Part shown: positions 1 through 5,855 of the stretch, piece after piece
Numbering within the stretch: the first letter of the stretch is position 1
Layout of the letters: each line of letters begins with the position of its first letter
Assembly: GCA_012517645.1 (NCBI GenBank)
Contig: JAAYUR010000446.1
Location: 1-8,079, forward strand
Reading direction: 5' to 3'
DNA: 8,079 nt
DNA from: Treponema sp.
GTDB taxonomy: Bacteria; Spirochaetota; Spirochaetia; Treponematales; UBA12059
Notes under the pieces: model-generated
Databases searched by the model: none
Told to the model about the DNA's origin: nothing
What the model saw: only the letters and a program-made list of their open reading frames with translations
Position numbers and translations under genes: made by a program

Positions 1-341
1 CTCCGGCTGCCCAGCCCGCGCCCGCCCCTCAGCCGGCGCCCGCTCCCCAACCCGCCCCGGCCGCCCAGCCTGCACCTCCGCCCCAGCCCGCTCCGGCGCC
101 GGCGGAGCCTCCCAAGGCCCTGCCCGCGGGCATGGCCGCCTACGTCCGGCCCGAGGTGGCCGCGCGGCCGGGCATGAAGCCCGGGGTGAACTACAAGATC
201 CGCTGGGGGGATACCCTCTGGGACCTCTCCTACGTCTTCTACCGGGATCCCTGGCTCTATCCGCGCATCGCCCGGGCCAACAAGATCCGCAACCCGAACC
301 TGATCATCTCCGGCCGCACGATCTGGATCCCCCCCAGGTAA
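1..341 (+). CDS. LysM-domain protein, 3' part (open at left edge)
   Basis: The reading frame (codons starting at position 3) is open to the left edge, so only the C-terminal 112 residues are seen; the Met codon at 132 is internal, not the start. The visible part is a linker of about 43 residues rich in Pro, Ala and Gln, followed by one LysM domain at roughly nt 195-338. The domain shows YKIRWGDTLWDLS, then DPWLYPRIARANKI and a closing NPNLIISGRTIWIPP, the normal start, middle and end of the fold. LysM binds N-acetylglucosamine in peptidoglycan, so the protein is probably periplasmic or cell-wall-associated. This variant, with 'DPWLYPRIA' after the first helix, is familiar to me from spirochaete LysM proteins. 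The gene ends 34 bp before a lytic transglycosylase on the same strand, which fits a shared envelope operon. The function of the missing N-terminus is unknown. Confidence 0.85.
   Translation, partial: PAAQPAPAPQPAPAPQPAPAAQPAPPPQPAPAPAEPPKALPAGMAAYVRPEVAARPGMKPGVNYKIRWGDTLWDLSYVFYRDPWLYPRIARANKIRNPNLIISGRTIWIPPR
15..104 (+). repeat. 18-bp tandem repeat coding for PAPAPQ-type units
   Basis: Five consecutive 18-bp units encode PAPAPQ (15-32), PAPAPQ (33-50), PAPAAQ (51-68), PAPPPQ (69-86) and PAPAPA (87-104). The array continues leftward as PAAQ at 3-14 and so probably beyond the window. The DNA copies have diverged at synonymous positions. This is a flexible, extended linker of the sort used to span the periplasm or wall before a LysM domain; unit number may vary between strains. 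Confidence 0.75.
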
Positions 342-364
342 GGGAGAGCAAACCGCGGAAGGGC

Positions 365-370
365 GAGGAG
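365..370 (+). promoter_or_regulatory. Ribosome binding site selecting a TTG start
   Basis: GAGGAG lies 5 nt before the TTG at 376. No ATG occurs in this frame before or inside the signal peptide, and the next alternative, GTG at 403, lacks a comparable upstream site. This motif is therefore the reason for choosing the TTG start. Confidence 0.65.
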
Positions 371-375
371 TTCCT

Positions 376-2811
376 TTGCGTCGACCGAGTGGTACAAACC
401 TTGTGAAAGGCCCGCGGCATCCGCCGCGAGCCTTTTTCTTCTTCCTCCTAGCTGCCGCCGCCTTGACCGCTTCCTGCGAGGATCCGATCGTCCTGGGCGT
501 CCGGGCGCACGAACTTCGGGACCGGCTCTTGGCGGGGGACCGCTCCCTGATCCTGTCCGCCCAGACCGAACGCCTGGCCGAGCTGGCCCGGCTGGGACCC
601 GGGGCGCTCTACTACGCGGCCCGGGCCGCCGGCCTTTCCGGGGACGGGGAGCGGGAGATCGTCCTCCTGGAACTGGCCTCCCGCAGGGAATCGGGACTCT
701 TCCGACGGAGGGCCTGGGAACTCCTGCCCGAGGCCCTCTACCGCCGCAAGGACTGGGCCGGGCTCCTGGCCTTTTCCGAGCGCGGGATCCGAGCCGGGAT
801 CGACGACTACATCTCCCGCAGACGGCGGGTCGAGGCCCTGACCGCCCTGGGGCTCCTATCCGAGGCCCGGGAGGAGCTGGGCGCCCTGTCCGCGGCCTGG
901 CCGGAAGAGACCGGCAAGGACGAGGCCCTCCTCTCCGGCCTTCGGTTCCGGACAGCCGCGGACCCCTCGGAGCGCTCCGCCCGTATCCGGGAACTCTTCG
1001 CATTGCAGGCCCCCCGGATCGAGGATCTCGAGGAGGCCCTGGCGGCCGCGGAAGCCTTGACGATCCCGGAACCCTGGTCCGCCGAGCGTTCCGGGGCCGC
1101 CGAGGCTTCGGTTCCGGCCGAGGCCGAGGCCGTGGCGGCCGGAGCCCCGTTCCCGGAAGGGGAGCTCGGGCTTTTCCGCATGCGGTTCCAGGTGGCGCGC
1201 CGGGACTACGGGGCGGCCTATCGGGCCCTGGCGTCCTTCCCGGGCCTCCTATCCCCCGCCCTGCCCCGGGCGTACCTGTCGGACGCGGGGAAGGCCTACC
1301 TCTACGCCCCGGCCCCGGAGGAGGGCATCCGAGCCATGTCCGCCCTGGAAGCCGCGGCGCGCGCCGCCTTGACCGAGCGCCGGGAAGGCGACGCGAAGAG
1401 CGGCACGGAAGGAGACTCCGAATCCGCCGGAACTCATTCCGCGCGGGTATCGGCGGCCGATCCCCGGGAGGCGCTGTACGTCGCCGTCTTCTACCGGGCT
1501 CGGATGCTCTCCCGGCTGGAACGCCGGGCCGAGGCGGCCGAGGAGTTCGTCCGGGCCTGGGAGCTTGCGCCTTCCGGGGAGGACCGGGACGCGGCGGCTT
1601 GGTACCGGGCGGAAAGTCTCCTGCCGACCAGCCGGCGGGAGGCCGCGGTCTGGCTGGCCCGGACCGCCCCGTCCTGGCACGCCCCCGCCTCCTTCGCGGA
1701 TGTCCTCGAGCGCCTGGCCCGGGAAGCTCTCCTGGCCAAGGACGGCGCGGTCTTGTACATCCTGCGCTCCGAGGCAGCCCCGTGGATGAGCCCCCGAGCC
1801 GCGTCCCGCCTCGTCTACGTGGCTGGCCGAGCCGCGGAGACGGGGATCGCCCCGCCCCGGAGGGAGGACGGGACCGCTCTTGACCCCGGGGACTACGCGA
1901 GGCGGGCCTACGAGGAGGTGAGGTCCCGGAGTCCGGAGCCTTATTACCGTCTCCTCGCCGCCCACCGACTCGGCCAGCCCCTGGTCCGCATCCCTCCCTC
2001 CCGGCCCATCGAAACCCGGCATCCGGAATCCCGATCCGCCCGGGATGCCCGGCGCTACGGACCGGAGACGGAAGACTACCTTGCGGGGTTCGCCCTGTAC
2101 GGCCTCGCGGACCTGGTCCCCCAGGAAGCTCGGGCCCTGGAAGGCTCCCCGGAGGCCCCGGACTTCGAGACCCGCCGCCGCCTTGCGGTCCTGCTGAGGG
2201 ATTCAGGGAACCCCGCGGCCTCCATGCTCGTGATGAACCGCCTGTTCGAGGACCCCGGGTATGAGCCGTCCCGGGAGGACTGGGAGCTCCTCTGGCCCCG
2301 GCCCTGGCCGGTTGAGGTCTCCGCGGCGGCGGCGGCCTCGGGCATGGAGGAGCACGTCCTGTACGGTCTGGCGCGATCCGAGAGTTACTTCCGACCCGCG
2401 GTGGTTTCGCGGGCCGGAGCCGTCGGCCTTGCCCAGCTCATGCCCGCCACGGCGGAGGAGACCGCCCGGCGGCTCCGCCTGGGGTCCTACAATCTGGAGG
2501 ATCCGGCGGACAACCTCCGCCTGGGCAGCGCCCATTTCGCCGGCCTGCTCCGGGCCCTGAACGGCCGGGTCCTGCCCTCGGTCTTCGCCTACAACGCGGG
2601 TCTTTCCCGGGTTCGACAGTGGGAGCGGGCCGCCCCGGGTTTCCCGGACGACCTTCTTCTGGAATCCCTGTCCATCGAGGAAACCCGCCAGTACGGCCGG
2701 AACGTCCTCTGGGCCTCGGTGGTCTACGGGGTGCTCCACTACGGGCTGGACGCCGAGGAGGCGCTGACCCGGATGCTGGGGGAGCGCGGGGGAACGTCGT
2801 CGCGGCCTTAA
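376..2811 (+). CDS. Slt-type lytic transglycosylase, probable lipoprotein
   Basis: An 811-residue protein that should cleave the MurNAc-GlcNAc bond of peptidoglycan to leave 1,6-anhydro ends. The N-terminus is a signal peptide: basic MRRPSG...PPR, hydrophobic core AFFFFLLAAAAL, then LTASC with the candidate lipidated Cys at residue 34. The lipobox has Leu at -4, a relaxed form seen in spirochaetes. Residues 40-640 are Ala/Leu/Arg/Glu-rich helices resembling the superhelical, TPR-like region of Slt70. They are interrupted by two low-complexity polar or Ala/Glu-rich stretches near 235-255 and 335-362. The C-terminal SLT domain (about 645-790) shows ARSESYF with catalytic Glu669, SRAGAVGLAQLMPATA, NLRLGSAHF, AYNAG, and the late motif IEETRQYGRNVL, all as in family 1 enzymes. 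It follows a LysM gene by 34 bp; the two may act together on the wall. The enzyme class is secure; lipidation is likely but unproven. Confidence 0.92.
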   Translation: MRRPSGTNLVKGPRHPPRAFFFFLLAAAALTASCEDPIVLGVRAHELRDRLLAGDRSLILSAQTERLAELARLGPGALYYAARAAGLSGDGEREIVLLELASRRESGLFRRRAWELLPEALYRRKDWAGLLAFSERGIRAGIDDYISRRRRVEALTALGLLSEAREELGALSAAWPEETGKDEALLSGLRFRTAADPSERSARIRELFALQAPRIEDLEEALAAAEALTIPEPWSAERSGAAEASVPAEAEAVAAGAPFPEGELGLFRMRFQVARRDYGAAYRALASFPGLLSPALPRAYLSDAGKAYLYAPAPEEGIRAMSALEAAARAALTERREGDAKSGTEGDSESAGTHSARVSAADPREALYVAVFYRARMLSRLERRAEAAEEFVRAWELAPSGEDRDAAAWYRAESLLPTSRREAAVWLARTAPSWHAPASFADVLERLAREALLAKDGAVLYILRSEAAPWMSPRAASRLVYVAGRAAETGIAPPRREDGTALDPGDYARRAYEEVRSRSPEPYYRLLAAHRLGQPLVRIPPSRPIETRHPESRSARDARRYGPETEDYLAGFALYGLADLVPQEARALEGSPEAPDFETRRRLAVLLRDSGNPAASMLVMNRLFEDPGYEPSREDWELLWPRPWPVEVSAAAAASGMEEHVLYGLARSESYFRPAVVSRAGAVGLAQLMPATAEETARRLRLGSYNLEDPADNLRLGSAHFAGLLRALNGRVLPSVFAYNAGLSRVRQWERAAPGFPDDLLLESLSIEETRQYGRNVLWASVVYGVLHYGLDAEEALTRMLGERGGTSSRP

Positions 2812-2895
2812 CGGCGGCGACGTTCGGCGGCACCGGAACCCTGCGGGCTTCGTCGATTCTCAGGATCGAGATTGTACGAGACGAAACCCTAGACC

Positions 2896-3276
2896 CTAGG
2901 CCGCGAGGGAGATCAGGGAGCCCGGAGGCAATCCCAGGCTCGGTACATAGGGGCCGCTGCGGGCTGCGAGGGCGTGAGCCTCCCGTCCGTACTGCTCCAA
3001 GAGGGCGTCCACCCGGTCCGGAGACACCAAGCCCGCGTTCTCCCGGGACGCCAGGGCATCCGTCTTGAGGCTGGTCAATCGGTCGATCAGGGTGTTGAGA
3101 ATCTTGAGCCGGTCCACGGAAGAACCGCCGTCCTCGGCGGGGACTCCGGCGACATGTTCGAAGTTGGCGTAGATGACCTGGTTATGGGGCACGGGGATGG
3201 AGACGCGGCCGGCGGAACTGTACCGGGACAGCATCACGGCGAGGGACAGGCTGTACGCGGAATCGATCGTCTGCAT
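2896..3276 (-). CDS. Conserved-looking small protein of unknown function
   Basis: A 126-residue protein that I do not recognise. It starts at ATG 3276 behind a near-perfect GGAGGAG ribosome site, and its own promoter-like -10 lies about 43 nt upstream of the ATG, so it is very likely a real, separately transcribed gene. There is no signal peptide, membrane span or Cys cluster. The first half contains a distinctive segment, SIPVPHNQVIYANFEHVAG (residues 26-44), that looks like a structured motif. The middle (about 53-76) is a probable amphipathic helix, DRLKILNTLIDRLTSLKTDA, suited to oligomerisation. The tail is Pro/Gly/Ser-rich. It is convergent with the transglycosylase gene and lies downstream of sua5, but the terminator-like region between them argues against co-transcription with sua5. 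The product is probably cytoplasmic; no function can be assigned. Confidence 0.75.
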   Translation of the reverse strand: MQTIDSAYSLSLAVMLSRYSSAGRVSIPVPHNQVIYANFEHVAGVPAEDGGSSVDRLKILNTLIDRLTSLKTDALASRENAGLVSPDRVDALLEQYGREAHALAARSGPYVPSLGLPPGSLISLAA

Positions 3277-3280
3277 CGCT

Positions 3281-3287
3281 CTCCTCC
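3281..3287 (-). promoter_or_regulatory. Strong Shine-Dalgarno site of the small unknown gene
   Basis: On the - strand GGAGGAG is followed by AGCG and then the ATG at 3276. It is the best ribosome site in the window and strongly supports that start codon and the reality of the 126-residue gene. Confidence 0.8.
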
Positions 3288-3318
3288 ATGCTCATTATCG
3301 GAGGAATCGAGCGGCTTG

Positions 3319-3324
3319 ATTATA
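3319..3324 (-). promoter_or_regulatory. Candidate -10 box (TATAAT) of the small unknown gene
   Basis: A perfect TATAAT on the - strand, about 43 nt upstream of the ATG at 3276, in DNA that is otherwise very GC-rich. There is no good -35 at 17 bp; that position reads CGCCCA. Weak alternatives are TTGGCG with a 21-bp spacer (3346-3351) and TTGAAA with a 27-bp spacer (3352-3357). If functional it may need an activator, or it may serve a different sigma factor. Confidence 0.5.
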
Positions 3325-3351
3325 CTACGAATCGAATGAGGTGGGCGCCAA

Positions 3352-3470
3352 TTTCAAAAGTCGATCTCTTTCAAAAAGTGGCTTTGCGATTGCTTGCGGC
3401 TGCGATACAACCGCTGAACCCAAGTGCGGATTTCAAGGCAGCTTTTTCAACACCCAGGGGGTTTTGAAAA
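3352..3470. repeat. MITE-like unit: AT-rich intergenic DNA with related inverted ends
   Basis: Reading inward from each end, the left end (3352 on, + strand) is TTTCAAAA, 10 nt, TTCAAAAAG, TGGCTTTG. The right end (3469 back, - strand) is TTTCAAAA, 11 nt, TTGAAAAAG, CTGCCTTG. The two ends therefore match in both blocks and spacing, as imperfect inverted terminal repeats of about 33 bp around a roughly 55-bp core. The segment is clearly more AT-rich than the genes on both sides and has no convincing reading frame. A short non-autonomous element is one explanation; a structured transcript end is another. No target-site duplication is evident, and its right end runs into the hairpins beside the sua5 stop codon. 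Confidence 0.35.
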
Positions 3471-3471
3471 A
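3443..3471. other. Hairpin, 8 bp + mismatch + 4 bp, overlapping the terminator arm
   Basis: TTTTTCAA (3443-3450) pairs with TTGAAAAA (3464-3471). After one mismatch (3451/3463), ACCC (3452-3455) pairs with GGGT (3459-3462), leaving a 3-nt loop. The A-run at 3467-3471 is shared with the terminator-like stem at 3467-3492, so the two structures cannot form at once. Confidence 0.5.
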
Positions 3472-3493
3472 ACCTCGTGGGTCAGGTTTTTTT
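3467..3493. terminator. Terminator-like A-run/stem/T-run at the end of sua5
   Basis: AAAAAACCT (3467-3475) and AGGTTTTTT (3484-3492) form a 9-bp stem with an 8-nt loop and a flanking T-run, so it is terminator-like when read on either strand. Only two G:C pairs hold the stem, so it is weak. On the - strand it spans the last codons (Lys-Lys-Thr-stop) of sua5. The most natural role is to end the purE-sua5 transcript before the promoter of the small gene. Confidence 0.45.
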
Positions 3494-4486
3494 GCTGGCC
3501 TTGTAGAGCCTGTCGTTGACGGCCGCCCCCAGGCCCGAGTCGGGAACCCGTTCCGCCCAGATCTCGTCGAAGCCGCCGGCATCCAATTCGTGGAGAAGGT
3601 CGAAAAGATTAGCGGCCGCCTCCACAAGGTCCCCGGATTCGGAGAGGGCCCGGACGTCCGCGAACCGGGCCGCAGCCGGGCCCAGACGGTTCCGGCTCGA
3701 GGCGTCGAAGACGAGGGCGGCCGCCCGGCCCGAGGGTCGGACTCCGGCGAGGCCCCCGGGAAGCACCAGGTGCAAATCCGAGCGGGGCGAGTAATGGTTG
3801 GCCAGCTGGCCCGGGGCCTTGGGCGCCGGGTCCGTCCGATCCAGGACCTCGATCCCCGACACCGCGCGGCGCAGTCTCTCCAGGGACAGTCCCCCGGGAC
3901 GAAGCACCCTGGGCGAAGGGCCCGTGACGTCCACCACCGTGGACTCCACCCCGACCGGGCATCGTCCCCCGTCCACGATCAGGTCCACCCGCTCCCCGAG
4001 CTGGGAGGCGACGTGCTCGGCCCGGGTGGGGCTCAGGTAGCCGAAAGGGTTGGCGCTGGGGGCGGCCACGGCCCCCGTGGATAGCTCGATCAAGGTCCGG
4101 GCCACGGGATGGGCAGGCAAGCGAACCGCCACGGTGGGAAGTCCGCTTGTAGCCAGATCGGGCACCCGGGGACGCTTGGGGAGGATCAGGGTGAGGGGCC
4201 CGGGCCAGAACTCCTCCATGAGGGCGCAGGCGGCCGTGCGGGATTCCCGGCTTAGGGCTCCCAGATCCGCGACGTCGTCCAGGGCGGCTATGCCCGCCAC
4301 GTGAACGATGAGGGGGTCGAAGGAGGGGCGCCGCTTGGCTTCGAAGATCCGTGCCAGGGCCCGGGGGTTCCAGGCGTCGCCCCCCAGTCCGTAGACCGTC
4401 TCCGTGGGGAAGGCCACGAGGCCTCCCTCGGCGAGGACTCGGGCGGCACGCCGGAGATTCTCTTCGGTGGGGACTATGATTTCCAT
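3482..4486 (-). CDS. sua5: Sua5-type L-threonylcarbamoyladenylate synthase
   Basis: A 334-residue enzyme that should make threonylcarbamoyl-AMP from threonine, bicarbonate and ATP. This is the first step of the t6A modification at position 37 of tRNAs reading ANN codons. The YrdC/TsaC fold fills residues 5-205: FPTETVYGLGGDAW (26-39), KRRPSFDPLIVHV (51-63), FWPGPLTLIL (93-102), VAVRLPAHP (119-127), AAPSANPFGYLSPT (141-154), GVESTVVDV (179-187) and LRPGGL. The length and the linker PGQLANHYSPRSDLHL (225-240) mark the longer Sua5 form with a C-terminal Sua5 domain, not the ~190-residue TsaC. Asp57 sits where many relatives have Asn. I chose ATG 4486 because homology begins there and TAGGAC precedes it at proper spacing. 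It lies 7 bp after purE and is probably translationally coupled to it. TsaB, TsaD and TsaE must be elsewhere. Confidence 0.93.
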   Translation of the reverse strand: MEIIVPTEENLRRAARVLAEGGLVAFPTETVYGLGGDAWNPRALARIFEAKRRPSFDPLIVHVAGIAALDDVADLGALSRESRTAACALMEEFWPGPLTLILPKRPRVPDLATSGLPTVAVRLPAHPVARTLIELSTGAVAAPSANPFGYLSPTRAEHVASQLGERVDLIVDGGRCPVGVESTVVDVTGPSPRVLRPGGLSLERLRRAVSGIEVLDRTDPAPKAPGQLANHYSPRSDLHLVLPGGLAGVRPSGRAAALVFDASSRNRLGPAAARFADVRALSESGDLVEAAANLFDLLHELDAGGFDEIWAERVPDSGLGAAVNDRLYKASKKT

Positions 4487-4493
4487 AACCGTC

Positions 4494-5030
4494 CTAGGCC
4501 CGGTCGAGGAAGGCCGAGGGGCCCTCCTTCTCCAAGCGGTCCGCCTTGTCAAGGACCTCGGAAGCCCGGGCGGCCGTCCAGGACCGAAGGCGTTCCGCCA
4601 GCTCCGGACGGCTGCAGGCCAGGATGCGGGCCGCCAGGAGGCCGGCGTTCCGACCCCCGTCCACGGCCACCGTAGCCACGGGTATGCCCGGGGGCATCTG
4701 CACGATGGATAGGAGGCTGTCCAGGCCGCCGAGGGACTTGGTCCGAATGGGAACGCCGACGACGGGTAGCTCCGTAAGGCTGGCGCACATCCCCGGAAGA
4801 TGGGCCGCCCCGCCGGCGCCCGCGATCAGGACTTCCAGTCCCCGGCCCCGGGCTCCCTTGGCGTACTGGTACATCCGGTCCGGGGTGCGGTGGGCGGAGA
4901 CGATCGTGGTCTCATGGGGCACCCCGAGCTCCTCGAGGATGCGGGCCGCCTCGGCCATGACCGGGAGGTCCGAGTCGCTGCCCATGATGATACCGACCAG
5001 GGGGGCCGGGCCTCCGCGCGTAGATTCCAT
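4494..5030 (-). CDS. purE: Class I PurE, N5-carboxyaminoimidazole ribonucleotide mutase
   Basis: A 178-residue cytosolic enzyme of purine synthesis that moves the carboxyl group of N5-CAIR to give CAIR. Motifs follow the class I pattern in order: GIIMGSDSDLPVM (13-25), SAHRTPDRMYQYA (45-57, His47), the signature IAGAGGAAHLPGM (69-81, catalytic His77), LPVVGVPI (88-95), and DSLLSIVQMPPGIPVATVAV (104-123). The tail beyond residue 145 is slightly long and charged. Class I enzymes work with PurK, which is not in the window. This contrasts with the class II, PurK-independent PurE known from Treponema denticola. The start at ATG 5030 gives the standard N-terminus but has only a weak ribosome site. 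The gene opens after a 144-bp gap full of repeats and may form a separate transcript with sua5. Confidence 0.95.
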   Translation of the reverse strand: MESTRGGPAPLVGIIMGSDSDLPVMAEAARILEELGVPHETTIVSAHRTPDRMYQYAKGARGRGLEVLIAGAGGAAHLPGMCASLTELPVVGVPIRTKSLGGLDSLLSIVQMPPGIPVATVAVDGGRNAGLLAARILACSRPELAERLRSWTAARASEVLDKADRLEKEGPSAFLDRA

Positions 5031-5045
5031 GGAGCGATTCTATCC

Positions 5046-5073
5046 GGTTAACGGTGGACAGTAAACAGTGGAC
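5046..5073 (-). repeat. Degenerate heptamer array, 4 units (GTCCACT type)
   Basis: Read on the - strand, four adjacent 7-bp units are GTCCACT (5073-5067), GTTTACT (5066-5060), GTCCACC (5059-5053) and GTTAACC (5052-5046). All fit the pattern GT-pyrimidine/T-pyrimidine/A-A-C-pyrimidine. The array lies in the purE leader, 16 bp before the purE ATG. Confidence 0.6.
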
Positions 5074-5106
5074 GGAGGAGGCGCCGGATCGCGGCCGCCT
5101 CCTCCG
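5073..5106. other. Strong GC-rich stem-loop upstream of purE
   Basis: CGGAGGAGGCG (5073-5083) pairs perfectly with CGCCTCCTCCG (5096-5106), 11 bp. The 12-nt loop can add three more pairs across a one-base bulge. A second, weaker stem of 6 bp (GGTCGG 5107-5112 with CCGACC 5121-5126) sits beside it. No T-run follows on either strand, so a factor-independent terminator is unlikely. A transcript-stabilising structure between the upstream cluster and purE, or the core of a dispersed repeat, fits better. Confidence 0.6.
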
Positions 5107-5153
5107 GGTCGGCAATGTATCCGACCGAATATCTCGGGCTCCTTCCGTTCATC

Positions 5154-5174
5154 GTACCCTGTCCACCGTCCGCT
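5154..5174 (+). repeat. Degenerate heptamer array, 3 units, opposite orientation
   Basis: On the + strand GTACCCT (5154-5160), GTCCACC (5161-5167) and GTCCGCT (5168-5174) repeat the motif seen inverted at 5046-5073. ACGGTGGACAG at 5051-5061 is the exact reverse complement of 5159-5169 (11 of 11). The array directly abuts the stop codon of the B3/4 gene at 5175. Confidence 0.55.
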
Positions 5175-5855
5175 TCACACGATCCTCCACCCCGCCTCCC
5201 GGGCGCCGCAGTCCTCCCCCAGGATCCGGGCGAACCGTTCCGCGCAGGCTTCCAGGTCCGCCTTGGGATCCGTCACAGGGGCGTAGATCACCCCGGCCAC
5301 GTCCCGGGCGGTCTCGAAAACCTTGGTGGCCATGGCGTCCTTGACGGGGTTGCCGCAGGCTTCCCAGGCGTCTCCGACCCTGCGCCGGACCACGATGAGA
5401 TCCTCCAAATCGATCTTTTGGCCCGAGGGGTTGAACACGAAGCTCTCCCCCTGCCGGCCCCGGGAGAGCTGGAGTATCGGGCCGGTCTTGGCCAGGTCGA
5501 AGACGCTGGCCGGGTAGCCCCAGCGCAGGCTCACCTCGTTGTTGGCGTCCACAGGCCCGTTCACGATGGGAAAATCCCCCGCGAGCGCCGCGGCCAGGAG
5601 GTATTCGCTGGAGGGTTTGGACCGGCCCGCGGGTTTGTAGGCCCCGAATCGGAGCATGTTCCGCACACCGGCCTTGCGTTCCGGCGCCAGGAACCCCTCC
5701 CCCGCGGCGGCCACCTTCCCGAGCAGGGCGGCCAGGGACGCGGAGGGACCGGTTTTTGGCGGGCAGGATGGCAGGCCCAGGCCCCAAACCAGGCCGATCC
5801 GAATCTTCCGAGGCTCCAGGACGGGGTCGATGGTCAGTTCCGGGGCGCCCGTCAT
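5175..5855 (-). CDS. Stand-alone B3/B4 tRNA-binding-domain protein
   Basis: A 226-residue protein related to the B3/B4 domain of the phenylalanyl-tRNA synthetase beta chain, found here as a free-standing protein (COG3382-type). The core, about residues 69-195, has RFGAYKPAGRSKPSSEYLL, then FPIVNGPVDANNEVSLRWG and YPASVFDLAKTG, and ends in VAGVIYAP. These are the usual landmarks of solo B3/4 proteins. In the synthetase this domain edits Tyr mischarged on tRNA-Phe. The free-standing forms are poorly characterised; a role in removing misacylated amino acids is inference. The ATG at 5855 overlaps the stop of the Xaa-Pro aminopeptidase gene as ATGA, with GGAGGG placed 7 nt upstream, so the longer frame to 6047 is not the gene. 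There is no signal peptide or membrane span, so it is probably cytoplasmic. Confidence 0.82.
   Translation of the reverse strand: MTGAPELTIDPVLEPRKIRIGLVWGLGLPSCPPKTGPSASLAALLGKVAAAGEGFLAPERKAGVRNMLRFGAYKPAGRSKPSSEYLLAAALAGDFPIVNGPVDANNEVSLRWGYPASVFDLAKTGPILQLSRGRQGESFVFNPSGQKIDLEDLIVVRRRVGDAWEACGNPVKDAMATKVFETARDVAGVIYAPVTDPKADLEACAERFARILGEDCGAREAGWRIV

Noticed and set aside
257..1003. 248-residue open frame on the - strand inside the transglycosylase gene
   Set aside because: It is Arg/Pro/Gly-rich with no recognisable motif and lies opposite a clearly coding sequence; high GC keeps antisense frames open.
2812..2895. Bidirectional terminator between the converging genes
   Set aside because: Only short pairings are visible (TTCGTC 2849-2854 with GACGAA 2880-2885; CCTAG/CTAGG at 2888-2900) and there is no T-run, so the evidence is too weak.
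3341..4084. 247-residue open frame on the + strand across the gap and sua5
   Set aside because: Most of it is antisense to the conserved YrdC/Sua5 domain; composition is Gly/Arg/Pro-rich without domain features, and there is no ribosome site.
4487..4552. Upstream extension of sua5 to a Met at 4552
   Set aside because: The extra 22 residues are Arg/Pro-rich, lie within the purE coding region and precede the normal family N-terminus; TAGGA supports ATG 4486.
5114..5119. -10 box (TACATT, - strand) as a purE promoter
   Set aside because: There is no acceptable -35 at 16-18 bp and the match is poor; purE may have a promoter in this gap but I cannot place it.
5046..5174. CRISPR array
   Set aside because: The repeats are 7 bp, contiguous and degenerate, with no spacers and no cas genes nearby.
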